The notes under the pieces: model-generated
Told to the model about the DNA's origin: nothing
The model's database searches: none
The model's input: the letters and a program-made list of their open reading frames with translations, nothing else
Position numbers and translations under genes: made by a program
Shown: one piece after another, positions 17,059-25,956 of the stretch
Layout of the letters: the number at the start of each line of letters is the position of its first letter
Position numbering within the stretch: the first letter of the stretch is position 1
Assembly: GCA_910576205.1 (NCBI GenBank)
Contig: CAJTHL010000003.1
Location: forward strand, 186,001 to 250,000
From: Clostridia bacterium
GTDB taxonomy: Bacteria; Bacillota; Clostridia; Lachnospirales; Lachnospiraceae
Reading direction: 5' to 3'
DNA: 64,000 bases

Positions 17059-17507
17059 CAGGATTGCGTGGCGCAGGGAAACGGCAGATGTCCTGGATAT
17101 ATCCTGCCAGATCAGGCCAGCCCTTGCGCGCCAGGCATCAAACCCTTCGCCGGAAAGGAAATCCAAAAGGGCCAGGCTTTTGAGGGGGGAGATATAGACA
17201 TCCCGGGTCAGGGGGGACTCTATGTCCCATTAAGGCCTCCCTCCCCTGCTCTTCCCCCAGTCCGTCTACAGCCTTCCATTGGATTTCTTCCTGTTTGCCG
17301 CTTATGACCGCAGCCTGGAAGATTTCCCCACACATTTACAAAAAAATGCTTTCCCTATGCTGTGAAATCTGCTATAATATTACTGACAGACCGGTAAATC
17401 CGGGGATCCCCGGTTCCGGTATCCTCCGCGTTCGCGGAAAAGGGCCTTGCGGTTTCCGTAAGACAGGTTCCATTTTAAAAGAAGTGAAGAAAAGAGGTGA
17501 AAGGTGC
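17059..17507. other. Gene-free stretch before recA, possible decayed reading frame
   Basis: About 450 bases before the recA promoter hold no convincing gene. On the reverse strand, codons near 17335-17225 and a second frame near 17225-17070 both read as plausible protein, as if one coding sequence had been split by a frameshift. I do not recognise the product, and the second part runs on into the antisense of the kinase gene, so this may be chance. Confidence 0.3.
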
Positions 17508-17558
17508 TTGACAAATGGCTAAAAGTATAATATGATATTAAAAACGAACAAAAGTTCG
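17508..17558 (+). promoter_or_regulatory. recA promoter with LexA (SOS) operator
   Basis: TTGACA (17508-17513) and TATGAT (17531-17536) are 17 bases apart. CGAACAAAAGTTCG (17545-17558), a perfect Gram-positive LexA/DinR box of form CGAAC-N4-GTTCG, overlaps the predicted transcription start. A second, weaker palindrome, CTGTTCGAAACAG, follows at 17566-17578. LexA bound here would block initiation until DNA damage. Confidence 0.92.
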
Positions 17559-17623
17559 CAAATATCTGTTCGAAACAGACGACAGGAATATAGAAAGAAT
17601 CAGAGATCATAAAGGAGAATCCC

Positions 17624-18742
17624 ATGGTAAAGGAAGAGAAATTAAAGGCCCTGGATGCGGCCATTGGACAGATTGAGAAGCAGTATGGAAAGGGTTCCGT
17701 TATGAAGCTGGGGGACAAGGGAAACCGGATGCAGGTAGAGACCATCCCTACAGGTTCCTTAAGCCTGGACATTGCTCTGGGTCTGGGGGGCGTGCCCAAG
17801 GGCAGGATTGTAGAGGTGTACGGCCCGGAATCCAGCGGTAAGACCACAGTAGCCCTGCATATGGTGGCGGAGGTGCAGAAGAGGGGAGGCATCGCGGGAT
17901 TTATAGACGCGGAGCATGCCCTGGATCCGGCCTATGCCAAGAATATCGGCGTGGATATAGACAACCTTTATATTTCCCAGCCGGATAACGGGGAGCAGGC
18001 TCTGGAGATCACAGAGACCATGGTGCGTTCCGGGGCTGTGGATATTGTGATTGTGGACTCTGTGGCGGCTCTGGTGCCAAAGGCGGAGATAGACGGGGAC
18101 ATGGGAGACAGCCATGTGGGTCTCCAGGCCCGCTTAATGTCCCAGGCTCTTCGGAAGCTTACCTCTGTTATCAGCAAGTCCAACTGTATTGTGATTTTCA
18201 TTAACCAGCTTCGGGAGAAGATTGGCGTTATGTTTGGAAACCCGGAGACTACCACTGGCGGCCGGGCGTTGAAATTCTATTCCTCCATCCGTCTGGACGT
18301 GCGCCGCGTGGAGGCCCTGAAACAGGGAGGCGAGGTGGTTGGAAACCATACCCGCATCAAGGTGGTGAAAAATAAGATTGCCCCGCCTTTCAAAGAGGCA
18401 GAGTTTGATATCGTGTTTGGACAGGGAATCGCAAAAGAAGGGGATATTCTGGATCTGGCGGTAAACTTAGGGATTGTAAATAAGAGCGGAGCCTGGTATG
18501 CCTACAATGGGGATAAGATCGGCCAGGGACGGGAAAACGCCAAGACCTATCTGAGAGAGCATCCGGAGACATGTGGGGATATAGAGAAGAAAGTGAGAGT
18601 CCATTACGGATTGCTGGAGGGAGAAGCAGGGAGCGGAGAAAATTCCGAAAGCTCCAGGGGAGCGGAGGCTGCTGAAAATCCCAAGGCTTCGGGAAAAGCC
18701 GCCAGGGGAAAAGCCGGGGCTTCGGAGAAAGCCGATAGTTAA
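17624..18742 (+). CDS. recA: Recombinase RecA
   Basis: 372 residues, normal length. Seen: the Walker A motif [13 protein letters not shown], the MAW-type [12 protein letters not shown] segment, Walker [10 protein letters not shown], the L2 region [12 protein letters not shown], and a C-terminal tail rich in Glu, Ala and Lys. RecA forms filaments on single-stranded DNA for homologous recombination and stimulates LexA self-cleavage. An AGGAG-type ribosome site precedes ATG 17624. A LexA operator over its promoter shows the usual SOS feedback. recX follows 38 bases later in the same direction, so the two probably form an operon. Confidence 0.98.
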   Translation: MVKEEKLKALDAAIGQIEKQYGKGSVMKLGDKGNRMQVETIPTGSLSLDIALGLGGVPKGRIVEVYGPESSGKTTVALHMVAEVQKRGGIAGFIDAEHALDPAYAKNIGVDIDNLYISQPDNGEQALEITETMVRSGAVDIVIVDSVAALVPKAEIDGDMGDSHVGLQARLMSQALRKLTSVISKSNCIVIFINQLREKIGVMFGNPETTTGGRALKFYSSIRLDVRRVEALKQGGEVVGNHTRIKVVKNKIAPPFKEAEFDIVFGQGIAKEGDILDLAVNLGIVNKSGAWYAYNGDKIGQGRENAKTYLREHPETCGDIEKKVRVHYGLLEGEAGSGENSESSRGAEAAENPKASGKAARGKAGASEKADS

Positions 18743-18780
18743 GAGGAAATATTCCTTCCACAGAAAGCGCGCGAAGAGGG

Positions 18781-19224
18781 ATGGATGAGAGAAAAAAAGC
18801 AAAACACAGGGCATTGTACATATTGGAGCGCATGGACCGCACGGAACAGGAGCTGCGCCAGAAACTGGCGCAGAGCTATGAGCCGGATATTGTGGAGGAG
18901 GCGCTGGCTTATGTAAAGGAGTACCGTTACATTGATGATCTGCGCTACGCAAAGAATTATATAGCCTGGAAAGGCCAGACAAAAAGCAGACGTCAGATAG
19001 AGCAGGAGCTGCTTTTTAAGAAAGGCGTCTCAAGGGATATCATCTGCCAGGCCTTTGAGGAGGCACAGATGCCGGAGGAGGGGGCGTTAATCCGCCACTG
19101 GATAGAAAAGAAAAAGATCTGCCCGGAAACAGCCACAAGGGAGGAGCTCCGGAGATTTTATCAGTTTCTGATGCGCAGGGGCTTCCAGGCGGAGGATATC
19201 CGAAGAGAACTGGGCCAGTTTTAG
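18781..19224 (+). CDS. recX: RecA regulatory protein RecX
   Basis: 147 residues, near the lower size limit of the family. It has the three-helix tandem repeats of RecX: ALYILERMDRTEQELRQKL, then EEALAYVKEYRYIDDLRYAKNYI, and SRRQIEQELLFKKGVSRDII. Family knowledge: RecX binds RecA filaments and limits their activity. Its place directly after recA supports the call. The ribosome site ahead of ATG 18781 is weak (GAAGAGGG very close), which could keep its level below RecA. The C-terminus FYQFLMRRGFQAEDIRREL is the expected last repeat. Confidence 0.93.
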   Translation: MDERKKAKHRALYILERMDRTEQELRQKLAQSYEPDIVEEALAYVKEYRYIDDLRYAKNYIAWKGQTKSRRQIEQELLFKKGVSRDIICQAFEEAQMPEEGALIRHWIEKKKICPETATREELRRFYQFLMRRGFQAEDIRRELGQF

Positions 19225-19271
19225 AGGCCGAAAGATAATTTAAAAAAAATTAAAAAAATGAAAAAAACTTG

Positions 19272-19300
19272 TTGACATTTGGTGAGAAATGGGATAGAAT
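19272..19300 (+). promoter_or_regulatory. tRNA-Leu promoter
   Basis: TTGACA (19272-19277) and TAGAAT (19295-19300), 17-base spacer, preceded by an A-rich tract that could act as an UP element. Confidence 0.85.
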
Positions 19301-19311
19301 ATTATTTGTTC

Positions 19312-19394
19312 GCAGGAGTGGCGGAATGGCAGACGCGCAGGCTTCAGGTGCCTGTAGTCGCAAGGCTGTGTGGGTTCAAGTCCCATCTCCTGCA
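19312..19394 (+). tRNA. tRNA-Leu, anticodon CAG
   Basis: A class II tRNA. Acceptor stem GCAGGAG (19312-19318) pairs with CTCCTGC (19387-19393), discriminator A at 19394. The anticodon arm CAGGC-TTCAGGT-GCCTG gives a 7-base loop with anticodon CAG, reading CUG leucine codons. A long variable arm (AGTCGCAAGGCTGT) and a T arm with GGGTTCAAGTCCC follow. CCA is not encoded. Confidence 0.96.
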
Positions 19395-19406
19395 TATATT
19401 TAGAAG

Positions 19407-19443
19407 TTGGGAAGCCCATATTATTGGGCTTCCCAATTTTTTT
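19407..19443 (+). terminator. Terminator of tRNA-Leu
   Basis: TTGGGAAGCCCA (19407-19418) pairs with TGGGCTTCCCAA (19425-19436), followed by seven T. Confidence 0.93.
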
Positions 19444-19565
19444 CCATAAAAACCGCTGGTGTATTCCGACGCGATTTTTATAAGGCTGTTCCGCTTTTTA
19501 TTTCACTTGAAACCATATAAGCCATTCTGGAATATGCTATTGTAAAAAGTATCAGGATGGTAATT

Positions 19566-20852
19566 ATGAAAATTAAAATAGTAGAAAATCTGGCGGAAAA
19601 GAATCCCTGCTACAAGGCGGGAGTAAAGATTACGCCTAAGGGGTGTATGCTGCACAGTGTCGGGGTTCCACAGCCGGATCCCCGGGTGTTTGTGAAAAAC
19701 TGGCAGAGCAGCAGCGCGAAAGTCTGTGTCCATGCAGTGGTGGGAAAGGATGCTGTGGCATATCAGCTTCTTCCCTGGAACATGCGGGCATGGCACTGCG
19801 GAAGCGGGCCAAAGGGAAGCGGGAATAATACTCTGGTAAGTCTGGAAATGACAGAGCCTGCATCCATCCGGTATGTGGGGGGGAGTAACTGGATAGAGCT
19901 GGGAAACGGCGCCAACACCAAATCCCATGTCCTGGCCACTTACGCCAATGCGGTACAGTTCTTTGCCTATATCTGCAGTCAGTATAAGCTGGATCCAGAG
20001 AGCAGCGGCGCGCTGATGAGCCACCATGAGGGAAATTTAAATGGCATCGCCTCAAGCCATGGGGATGTGGAACATATCTGGAACAGATTCGGCCTTACCA
20101 TGGATCAGTTCCGGGAGGACGTGAAAAAGGCCATGCGGGGGGAAACGGTGACGACAGTCCCCTCAGAGCCTGTGGATACCAGCAGCGACGATACCAGTAA
20201 ACAGCCCATACAGGCCCTTGGCGGAAAGGTCACGGTTATTTATACCAAAGAGGACGGGATCTGTATCCGGAGGGCTCCCAGCATCACTGCAAAGGTAGAC
20301 CAGATTGTACACGGAGGCACTTTCACGGTGACGGGTATTTCCTCCGATGAGAAATGGTATAAACTAAAAAGCGGTCTCTTTATTACCACAATTCCGGATT
20401 ATGTAAAGTTTCAGGCGGCGGAGGGTGATAAGGAGAGTACCACAGGGACGGGATATTACCGTGTCCGCGTGAGCTGGGATAAGGCGGACCGCCAGATCGG
20501 AGCCTTTAAAAAGAAAGAAAACGCCATTGATCTTTGCAGGCAGAATGGCGGCTATAAGGTTTATGACAATTCGGGAAAAGAAGTTTATCCCTTGCTATCC
20601 GGCATTCCGGCAAACGCCAGTTTTCAGTTTCGCGTTACGGTTTCCGACTTGAAGATCCGAAAGGGACCGGGAACTACTTACGACTATTACAGGCAGGGGG
20701 AGAAGCCTCAGTATACAGGAAAAGGCGTGTTTACCATTGTCATGACAAAAAGCGGCCAGGGGGCAAAGCTCTGGGGGCTTCTGGAGGCCTACAAAGACAA
20801 GGAGAACGGCTGGATTGCCCTGGATGAGATTTTTGGGGAGAAAGCGGACTGA
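19566..20852 (+). CDS. N-acetylmuramoyl-L-alanine amidase with SH3-like domains, no signal peptide
   Basis: 428 residues from ATG 19566 (a start nine bases earlier lacks ribosome-site spacing). Residues about 1-175 are an Amidase_2/PGRP domain: GCMLHSVGVPQPDP with a zinc-ligand His, VHAVVGKDAVAYQLLPW, AWHCGSG, VSLEM and SHHEGNLNGIASSHGDVEHIW. A Ser/Thr-rich linker follows, then one bacterial SH3-like domain (VIYTKEDGICIRRAPS), a SPOR-like segment (YYRVRVSWDKADRQIGAF) and a second SH3-like domain (VSDLKIRKGPGTTY). There is no signal peptide, so it resembles a phage-type endolysin or a protein released by lysis. It stands just downstream of tRNA-Leu without other phage genes. It cleaves the amide bond between muramic acid and L-Ala. 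Confidence 0.85.
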   Translation: MKIKIVENLAEKNPCYKAGVKITPKGCMLHSVGVPQPDPRVFVKNWQSSSAKVCVHAVVGKDAVAYQLLPWNMRAWHCGSGPKGSGNNTLVSLEMTEPASIRYVGGSNWIELGNGANTKSHVLATYANAVQFFAYICSQYKLDPESSGALMSHHEGNLNGIASSHGDVEHIWNRFGLTMDQFREDVKKAMRGETVTTVPSEPVDTSSDDTSKQPIQALGGKVTVIYTKEDGICIRRAPSITAKVDQIVHGGTFTVTGISSDEKWYKLKSGLFITTIPDYVKFQAAEGDKESTTGTGYYRVRVSWDKADRQIGAFKKKENAIDLCRQNGGYKVYDNSGKEVYPLLSGIPANASFQFRVTVSDLKIRKGPGTTYDYYRQGEKPQYTGKGVFTIVMTKSGQGAKLWGLLEAYKDKENGWIALDEIFGEKAD

Positions 20853-20923
20853 CACGAAACGGGGACCAGTCTTTACGAAAAAAACCGGCAGGCGTCTGTC
20901 AGGTATAATAAGAAGGAGACAGG

Positions 20924-21946
20924 ATGAGAAAAGTTACTTTAGGGAACACAGGAATCACGGTAAATAAGAACGGGTTTGGGGCGTTGCCCATTCAGCGGAC
21001 GCCCAGGAAGCGGGCGGTGGCTCTGCTGCAGAAGGCTTTTGAAAAGGGAGTGGATTTTTACGATACAGCCCGGTTCTACAGCGACAGCGAGGAAAAACTG
21101 GGCCTGGCTTTTGGAGATGTGCGCAAACAGGTTTTTCTCTCCTCCAAAACGATGGCTCAGACGGCGGATGGATTCTGGAGGGATCTGGAGGAAACTCTTG
21201 GAAATCTGAAGACAGATTATCTGGATATCTATCAGTTTCACAATCCCTCCTTCTGTCCAAAGCCGGGGGATGGAAGCGGCCTCTATGAGGCTATGCTGGA
21301 GGCAAAGAGACAGGGGAAAATCCGCCATATCGGCATTACGAACCACCGGCTGGCAGTGGCGGAGGAAGCCGTTGCCAGCGGTCTCTATGAGACACTACAG
21401 TTCCCCTTCAGCTACCTGTCCTCGGAGAAGGAGCTGGAGCTGGTAAGGAGCTGCCAGCAGGCGGGGATGGGCTTTCTTGCCATGAAGGCTCTGGCAGGGG
21501 GACTGATTACCAATTCAGCGGCGGCCTACGCTTTTATGAGCCAGTTTGCCCATGTGCTTCCCATCTGGGGTATCCAGCGGGAAACGGAGCTGGATGAATT
21601 TCTCTCCTGCCAGGAGCAGGAACCGGAGCTTACGGGGGCGCTTAAAGATATCATCGACCAGGACAGGAAAGAGCTGCAGGGAGAATTCTGCAGGGGATGC
21701 GGATATTGTATGCCCTGTCCGGCGGGCATAGAAATCAACAACTGCGCCCGCATGTCCCTGCTGATTCGAAGGGCGCCCTCGGAGGCGCAGCTAACGGAAG
21801 AGATGCAGGCGAAAATGAGAAAGATAGCAGACTGCCAGCACTGCGGAAAGTGCAAAAAGAAGTGTCCTTTTGGCCTGGATACACCTGCGCTTCTGGAGAA
21901 AAACTACAAGGATTACATGGAAATCCTTGCGGGAAAGCCTTATTAA
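20924..21946 (+). CDS. Aldo/keto reductase with C-terminal 4Fe-4S ferredoxin-like domain
   Basis: 340 residues. The N-terminal 250 are the aldo/keto reductase TIM barrel, with catalytic-type residues in FYDTARFYSDSEEKLG (Asp and Tyr), LSSKTM, YLDIYQFHNPS and IRHIGITNH. The C-terminal part has two cysteine clusters, CRGCGYCMPC and CQHCGKCKKKC, which should hold [4Fe-4S] clusters. This architecture is common in anaerobic Clostridia and suggests electron transfer between ferredoxin-type carriers and a carbonyl substrate or NAD(P)H. The substrate is not known. A strong AGAAGGAG ribosome site precedes ATG 20924. Confidence 0.9.
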   Translation: MRKVTLGNTGITVNKNGFGALPIQRTPRKRAVALLQKAFEKGVDFYDTARFYSDSEEKLGLAFGDVRKQVFLSSKTMAQTADGFWRDLEETLGNLKTDYLDIYQFHNPSFCPKPGDGSGLYEAMLEAKRQGKIRHIGITNHRLAVAEEAVASGLYETLQFPFSYLSSEKELELVRSCQQAGMGFLAMKALAGGLITNSAAAYAFMSQFAHVLPIWGIQRETELDEFLSCQEQEPELTGALKDIIDQDRKELQGEFCRGCGYCMPCPAGIEINNCARMSLLIRRAPSEAQLTEEMQAKMRKIADCQHCGKCKKKCPFGLDTPALLEKNYKDYMEILAGKPY

Positions 21947-22081
21947 TTTTCGGGACAGAATCTGTTGCTTTTGTAAGTGAGATACAGCAGCTTTGTGGGT
22001 GCGGAAAAGGAAGTTTTGCTTGACAATTATTGTAAAAACCAGCACAATAATACTGTGCAGTACAAAGGAGGAAAGCCTGGG

Positions 22082-22579
22082 ATGGCCAATGTGTGGTATT
22101 ACGAATTTCCTGTGGGAAGGGTTGGTATAGCGGAGGATGGAGTGGGGATCTGCGCCGTATTTTTTCCGGAGGGTAAGATCGTAAAGGAGACAAAGCGGTC
22201 CATAGAGGAGAAGAGTGCCTGGCAGGAGCAGGAATCGCCCTTGATTAAGGAGGCCAATAGACAGCTGCGGGAATATTTTGACGGAGAGCGCAAAAGCTTT
22301 GACCTGCCATTGTCCATCAAGGGCACGGCGTTTCAGATGGAGGACTGGAGGGCTTTGCAGACTATTCCCTACGGAGAGACCTGTTCCTATGAGGATATTG
22401 CCAGAAAGATCAACCGCCCAAAGGCGTGCCGGGCCGTTGGAATGGCAAATCACGCAAATCCCGTCAGCATTATCATTCCCTGCCACCGGGTTGTGGGAAA
22501 AAACGGCTCTCTGACCGGATATGGCGGAGGCCTCTCCATAAAAGAATTCCTCCTGGAGCTGGAGCGGAAAAACCGTTAG
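22082..22579 (+). CDS. ogt: Methylated-DNA-[protein]-cysteine S-methyltransferase
   Basis: 165 residues from ATG 22082, preceded by AAGGAGG; the open frame extends upstream but without a better start. The active-site motif PCHRVVG is present with GYGGGLSIKEFLLELE after it, and the DNA-binding winged-helix segment FQMEDWRALQTIPYGETCSYEDIA before it. The cysteine accepts the methyl group from O6-methylguanine in a suicide reaction. A probable promoter starts with TTGACA at 22020-22025, but its -10 (AT-rich, around 22043) is less certain. Direct repair of alkylated DNA; no neighbour suggests a special context. Confidence 0.95.
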   Translation: MANVWYYEFPVGRVGIAEDGVGICAVFFPEGKIVKETKRSIEEKSAWQEQESPLIKEANRQLREYFDGERKSFDLPLSIKGTAFQMEDWRALQTIPYGETCSYEDIARKINRPKACRAVGMANHANPVSIIIPCHRVVGKNGSLTGYGGGLSIKEFLLELERKNR

Positions 22580-22648
22580 AATGCGGAACTCAAAAACAGG
22601 ATTTGCCTGGATGGGGCAGATACGGAACTTAAATAGGAGATGAAAAGG

Positions 22649-23539
22649 ATGAAGGTTTTGGATTTTGGCTCTTTAAACTATGACTATGTGTATAATGTAG
22701 ACCATATGCTGCTGCCCGGGGAGACCCAGGCGTCTACCGGTATGGAGACTTTCTGCGGGGGCAAGGGCCTTAACCAGGCCATGGCCCTGGCAAAGGCAGG
22801 CGTGCCGGTGTATCTGGCAGGCTCCATCGGGGAGGAGGGACAGCTTTTCCTGGATATCTGTAAGGAAAACCAGGTCAATACAGAACTGCTGCGGCAGATT
22901 CCCGGAAAGAGCGGCCACACGATTATCCAGATCGATAAGAATGCCCAGAACAGCATTCTGCTCTTTGGCGGCGCCAATCGCAGCCAGAGCAGAGAGTATA
23001 TAGATGAGGTGCTGGCTCATTTTGAGGAGGGGGACGTTATTCTTCTGCAAAATGAGATCAATGAGCTTCCTTATATCTGCCAGAAGGCATATGAGAAGAA
23101 GATGACCATTGTGCTGAATCCCTCGCCCTTTGACAGCGCCCTGGATGCCTGCGATATGTCCAAGGTTTCCATTTTCCTGTTAAACGAGATTGAGGGGGCG
23201 CAGATTGCGGGGGGAAGCAAAGAGCCGGAGGAGATTCTGGCCTTAATGAAGGAGAAATTTCCCAAGGCCCAGGTGGTGCTGACTTTGGGTGGAGACGGCG
23301 CCATATACCAGAACAATGAGACGGGAGAAAAGGTTGCGCAGCCCTGCATTCCGGTACAGGCAGTGGATACCACAGCCGCAGGAGACACCTTTACGGGATA
23401 TTTTATTGCAGGGCTTCTAAAGGACATGCCAAAGGCAGACACCATGCGTATGTGTGCCGTGGCGTCTGCCATTGCCGTTTCCCGCAAGGGGGCTACCGCG
23501 TCCATTCCCTCTGTAGATGAGGTGGAAGCAAAACTGTAA
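22649..23539 (+). CDS. PfkB-family sugar kinase, ribokinase-like
   Basis: 296 residues from ATG 22649; an ATG nine bases earlier abuts the ribosome site and is unlikely. The PfkB signature 1 is present as FCGGKGLNQAMALAKAG and signature 2 as VDTTAAGDTFTGYF, with the catalytic Asp in AAGD. FGSLNYDYVYNVDHM and the GGANRSQS lid region agree with ribokinase (D-ribose to ribose 5-phosphate), but no ribose transporter is adjacent, so the sugar or nucleoside substrate is open. It is preceded by GCGGAACT motifs like those in the dispersed leader elements. Confidence 0.85.
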   Translation: MKVLDFGSLNYDYVYNVDHMLLPGETQASTGMETFCGGKGLNQAMALAKAGVPVYLAGSIGEEGQLFLDICKENQVNTELLRQIPGKSGHTIIQIDKNAQNSILLFGGANRSQSREYIDEVLAHFEEGDVILLQNEINELPYICQKAYEKKMTIVLNPSPFDSALDACDMSKVSIFLLNEIEGAQIAGGSKEPEEILALMKEKFPKAQVVLTLGGDGAIYQNNETGEKVAQPCIPVQAVDTTAAGDTFTGYFIAGLLKDMPKADTMRMCAVASAIAVSRKGATASIPSVDEVEAKL

Positions 23540-23610
23540 AAGTATTCCCATTCTTTTGAAAAAGAGCCTGGAGAGATTCACAAATCAGTGCCAGAGGGTC
23601 TGAAAAAAAC

Positions 23611-23662
23611 AGCGCCCCCGGAAGTGTTGTATAGGAAAACACATTTCCGGCGGGCGCTTTTT
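23611..23662. terminator. Bidirectional terminator between ribokinase-like gene and htpG
   Basis: AGCGCCCCCGGAA (23611-23623) pairs with TTTCCGGCGGGCGCT (about 23644-23658), with A-rich and T-rich flanks on both sides, so it works for both convergent genes. Confidence 0.88.
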
Positions 23663-23670
23663 AGTGGTAT

Positions 23671-25746
23671 TTATTTTGCCAGAAGCATCATAATCTCATT
23701 GCTGCGGGCGATGAATTTTGTCATTTCCTCCGGTGCGAGAGGCTTGTGGCTGATAAGAGCCAGGTCATAGAGCTGCTGGCAGAACATGGGCACATGCTGG
23801 GAGTCGCTGTTCTCCAGGATATACTGCACCAGGCGGTTGTTGGCGTTTAACACCAGAGTCTCGCTTCCGCCAAACATGGAAGGATCCATACCCATGCCGC
23901 CCATGCTGTACATCTTCATCATTTCCTGCATACGGCGGCTTTCCTCGGAGAGGGTCACCATGGAGGAAATATTCTCGTTTTTCAGCTTTTCTACCTTCAC
24001 CTCCAGCTTATCGTTGGAGAGAGCCTTGCGGAAAATACCCGTCAAGGTTTCGGTGGTTTCCTTTAATTCCTCCCCGGCCACGCATTCCTTCAAGTCGTCG
24101 GTCACATCGGCGTCAATGCGCAGGAACTTAAGATCTTCCCGCCTGCTCTCCAGATGGGAGATAAAGGGAGAGTCAATGTTGTGCTTCAGGATAACGGCGT
24201 TTTTGCCCTCCTCCTTAAACAGGTTGATATACTGGCTCTGCTGGATCTCGTCGGTTACATAGAAAACGGTGGTTTTTTCCGGTTCCCTGTCCTCCGGGGA
24301 GCCGTTTTCCCCGTCGGGATTCTCCACAATATCCACTTCCGGCTCTTCTGTGGTTTCCTCTTCGGGCTTCTCCGGCGCAAGGTCTTTCAAAGTCTGGTAT
24401 TTTCCGTCCAGATCTTTAAAGAGAATGTAATCCGTCATTTTGTCGCAGAATTTATCATCCTTTAAGCAGCCGAATTTGATAAAGGGATTGATATCGTCCC
24501 AGTATTTCTCATAGCTTTCCCGGTCGGTCTTGCACATGCCGGACAGCTTGTCAGCCACCTTTTTGGAAATGTAATCAGAAATTTTCTTTACAAATCCGTC
24601 GTTTTGCAGAGCGCTTCTGGATACGTTTAAGGGCAGGTCCGGGCAGTCGATCACGCCCTTTAACAGCATAAGAAATTCGGGAATGACTTCCTTAATGTTG
24701 TCGGCAATAAAGACCTGGTTGTTATAAAGCTTGATGGTGCCTTCGATGGAATCGTACTCCGTGTTGATTTTGGGGAAGTACAGGATGCCCTTTAAATTGA
24801 AGGGATAGTCCATGTTCAGATGAATCCAGAACAAGGGCTCCTTGTAATCCATAAATACCTTGCGGTAGAAGGTCTTGTAATCCTCGTCGCTGCACTCATT
24901 GGGATGCTTTGTCCATAAAGGATGGGTATCGCTAAGGGAGACGGGGCGCTTGTTGATTTTTACCTTGTCACGGGCCGGGGAGATCTCCTTTGTCTCCCTG
25001 GTTCCGTCCTCGTTTTCTACTTCCTCGGTTTTCGCTTCCTCATGGATGCGTTCTACCACCACGTCATCCTCAGTAAGGTCCGCCTCGTCGATGGTCTCAT
25101 ATTCCTGTTCCGCGTTTGCTTTCTCCAGGAAAATTTCCGTTGGCATAAAGGAACAGTATTTCTGGATGACTTCCCTGGCCCGGTACTCGTTGGCAAACTC
25201 CAGGCTGTCCTCGTTTAAGAACAGGGTGATCTCTGTACCTACCTCTGTGCGGGTTCCCTCGGAAATCTCATACTCCGTGCCGCCGTCACATTCCCAGTGA
25301 ACAGGCTTTGCGTCCTTCTGATAGGAGAGGGTGTCGATGTGTACCTCGTCGGCTACCATAAAGGCAGAGTAAAAGCCCAGGCCGAAGTGGCCGATAATCT
25401 GATCTTCGCTGGCCTTATCCTTGTATTTTTCCAGGAAATCCGTAGCTCCGGAGAATGCGATCTGGGTAATATATTCCTCCACCTCTGCCTCGGTCATGCC
25501 AAGTCCGGTATCGATAAACTTTAAGGTTTTATCCTCCGGGTTTACAATCACCTTCACCTGGTTTTTAAACTTATCCGGGTAGGCGTATTCCCCCACCATC
25601 TCAAGCTTTTTAAGCTTGGTAATGGCGTCGCAGCCATTGGAGATCAGTTCACGGAAAAAAATGTCATGGTCGGAATACAGCCATTTTTTGATAATGGGAA
25701 AAATATTTTCGCTGTTGATGGAAAGGCTTCCACGTCTGTTGCTCAT
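23671..25746 (-). CDS. htpG: Chaperone protein HtpG (Hsp90)
   Basis: 691 residues from the reverse-strand ATG at 25746-25744, with AAGGAG 11 bases upstream. The N-terminal GHKL ATPase is clear: FFRELISNGCDAITKL, DTGLGMTEAEVEEY and IGHFGLGFYSAFMVAD. The middle domain has LPLNVSRSALQND, with the arginine that contacts ATP. The protein is longer than E. coli HtpG (624) because of two acidic insertions, near residues 220-250 and 465-500. Hsp90 assists late folding of client proteins in the cytosol. A CIRCE operator over the promoter indicates HrcA-controlled heat-shock regulation. It is the only gene of its transcription unit. Confidence 0.97.
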   Translation of the reverse strand: MSNRRGSLSINSENIFPIIKKWLYSDHDIFFRELISNGCDAITKLKKLEMVGEYAYPDKFKNQVKVIVNPEDKTLKFIDTGLGMTEAEVEEYITQIAFSGATDFLEKYKDKASEDQIIGHFGLGFYSAFMVADEVHIDTLSYQKDAKPVHWECDGGTEYEISEGTRTEVGTEITLFLNEDSLEFANEYRAREVIQKYCSFMPTEIFLEKANAEQEYETIDEADLTEDDVVVERIHEEAKTEEVENEDGTRETKEISPARDKVKINKRPVSLSDTHPLWTKHPNECSDEDYKTFYRKVFMDYKEPLFWIHLNMDYPFNLKGILYFPKINTEYDSIEGTIKLYNNQVFIADNIKEVIPEFLMLLKGVIDCPDLPLNVSRSALQNDGFVKKISDYISKKVADKLSGMCKTDRESYEKYWDDINPFIKFGCLKDDKFCDKMTDYILFKDLDGKYQTLKDLAPEKPEEETTEEPEVDIVENPDGENGSPEDREPEKTTVFYVTDEIQQSQYINLFKEEGKNAVILKHNIDSPFISHLESRREDLKFLRIDADVTDDLKECVAGEELKETTETLTGIFRKALSNDKLEVKVEKLKNENISSMVTLSEESRRMQEMMKMYSMGGMGMDPSMFGGSETLVLNANNRLVQYILENSDSQHVPMFCQQLYDLALISHKPLAPEEMTKFIARSNEIMMLLAK

Positions 25747-25789
25747 AGATATGTTCACTCCTTGTCTTATATTTGCTTCCTGGTTTTTA

Positions 25790-25852
25790 ATTTTAATACG
25801 GGAGAATGGAAAAGTCAATAGAAAATCAGCACTCGGACTTAATGAGTGCTAA
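25790..25852 (-). promoter_or_regulatory. htpG promoter with CIRCE operator (HrcA site)
   Basis: On the reverse strand TTGACT (25818-25813) and TAAAAT (25795-25790) are 17 bases apart. Just upstream of the -35, TCAGCACTC (25826-25834) and GAGTGCTAA (25844-25852) flank exactly nine bases, matching CIRCE (TTAGCACTC-N9-GAGTGCTAA) with one mismatch. Confidence 0.92.
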
Positions 25853-25909
25853 CAAAATTTTATAAACTTTCTAAAAAAATGATAAACAGCAGAAAGATGG
25901 AGAAAAATC

Positions 25910-25938
25910 TTGCGCAGAAAATCAATCTATGTTATACT
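25910..25938 (+). promoter_or_regulatory. Promoter of the ABC-F leader
   Basis: TTGCGC (25910-25915) and TATACT (25933-25938), 17-base spacer. It lies about 330 bases before the ABC-F start and about 30 before the leader peptide. Confidence 0.65.
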
Positions 25939-25956
25939 GACATCCAGATTATAGGA

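Noticed and set aside
20904-20909. TATAAT before the aldo/keto reductase
   Set aside because: No -35 at acceptable distance and the ribosome site would start at the first transcribed bases; more likely chance.
19394-20924. Prophage integration site at tRNA-Leu
   Set aside because: No integrase, no repeated tRNA 3' end and no phage structural genes were seen; only the amidase is phage-like.
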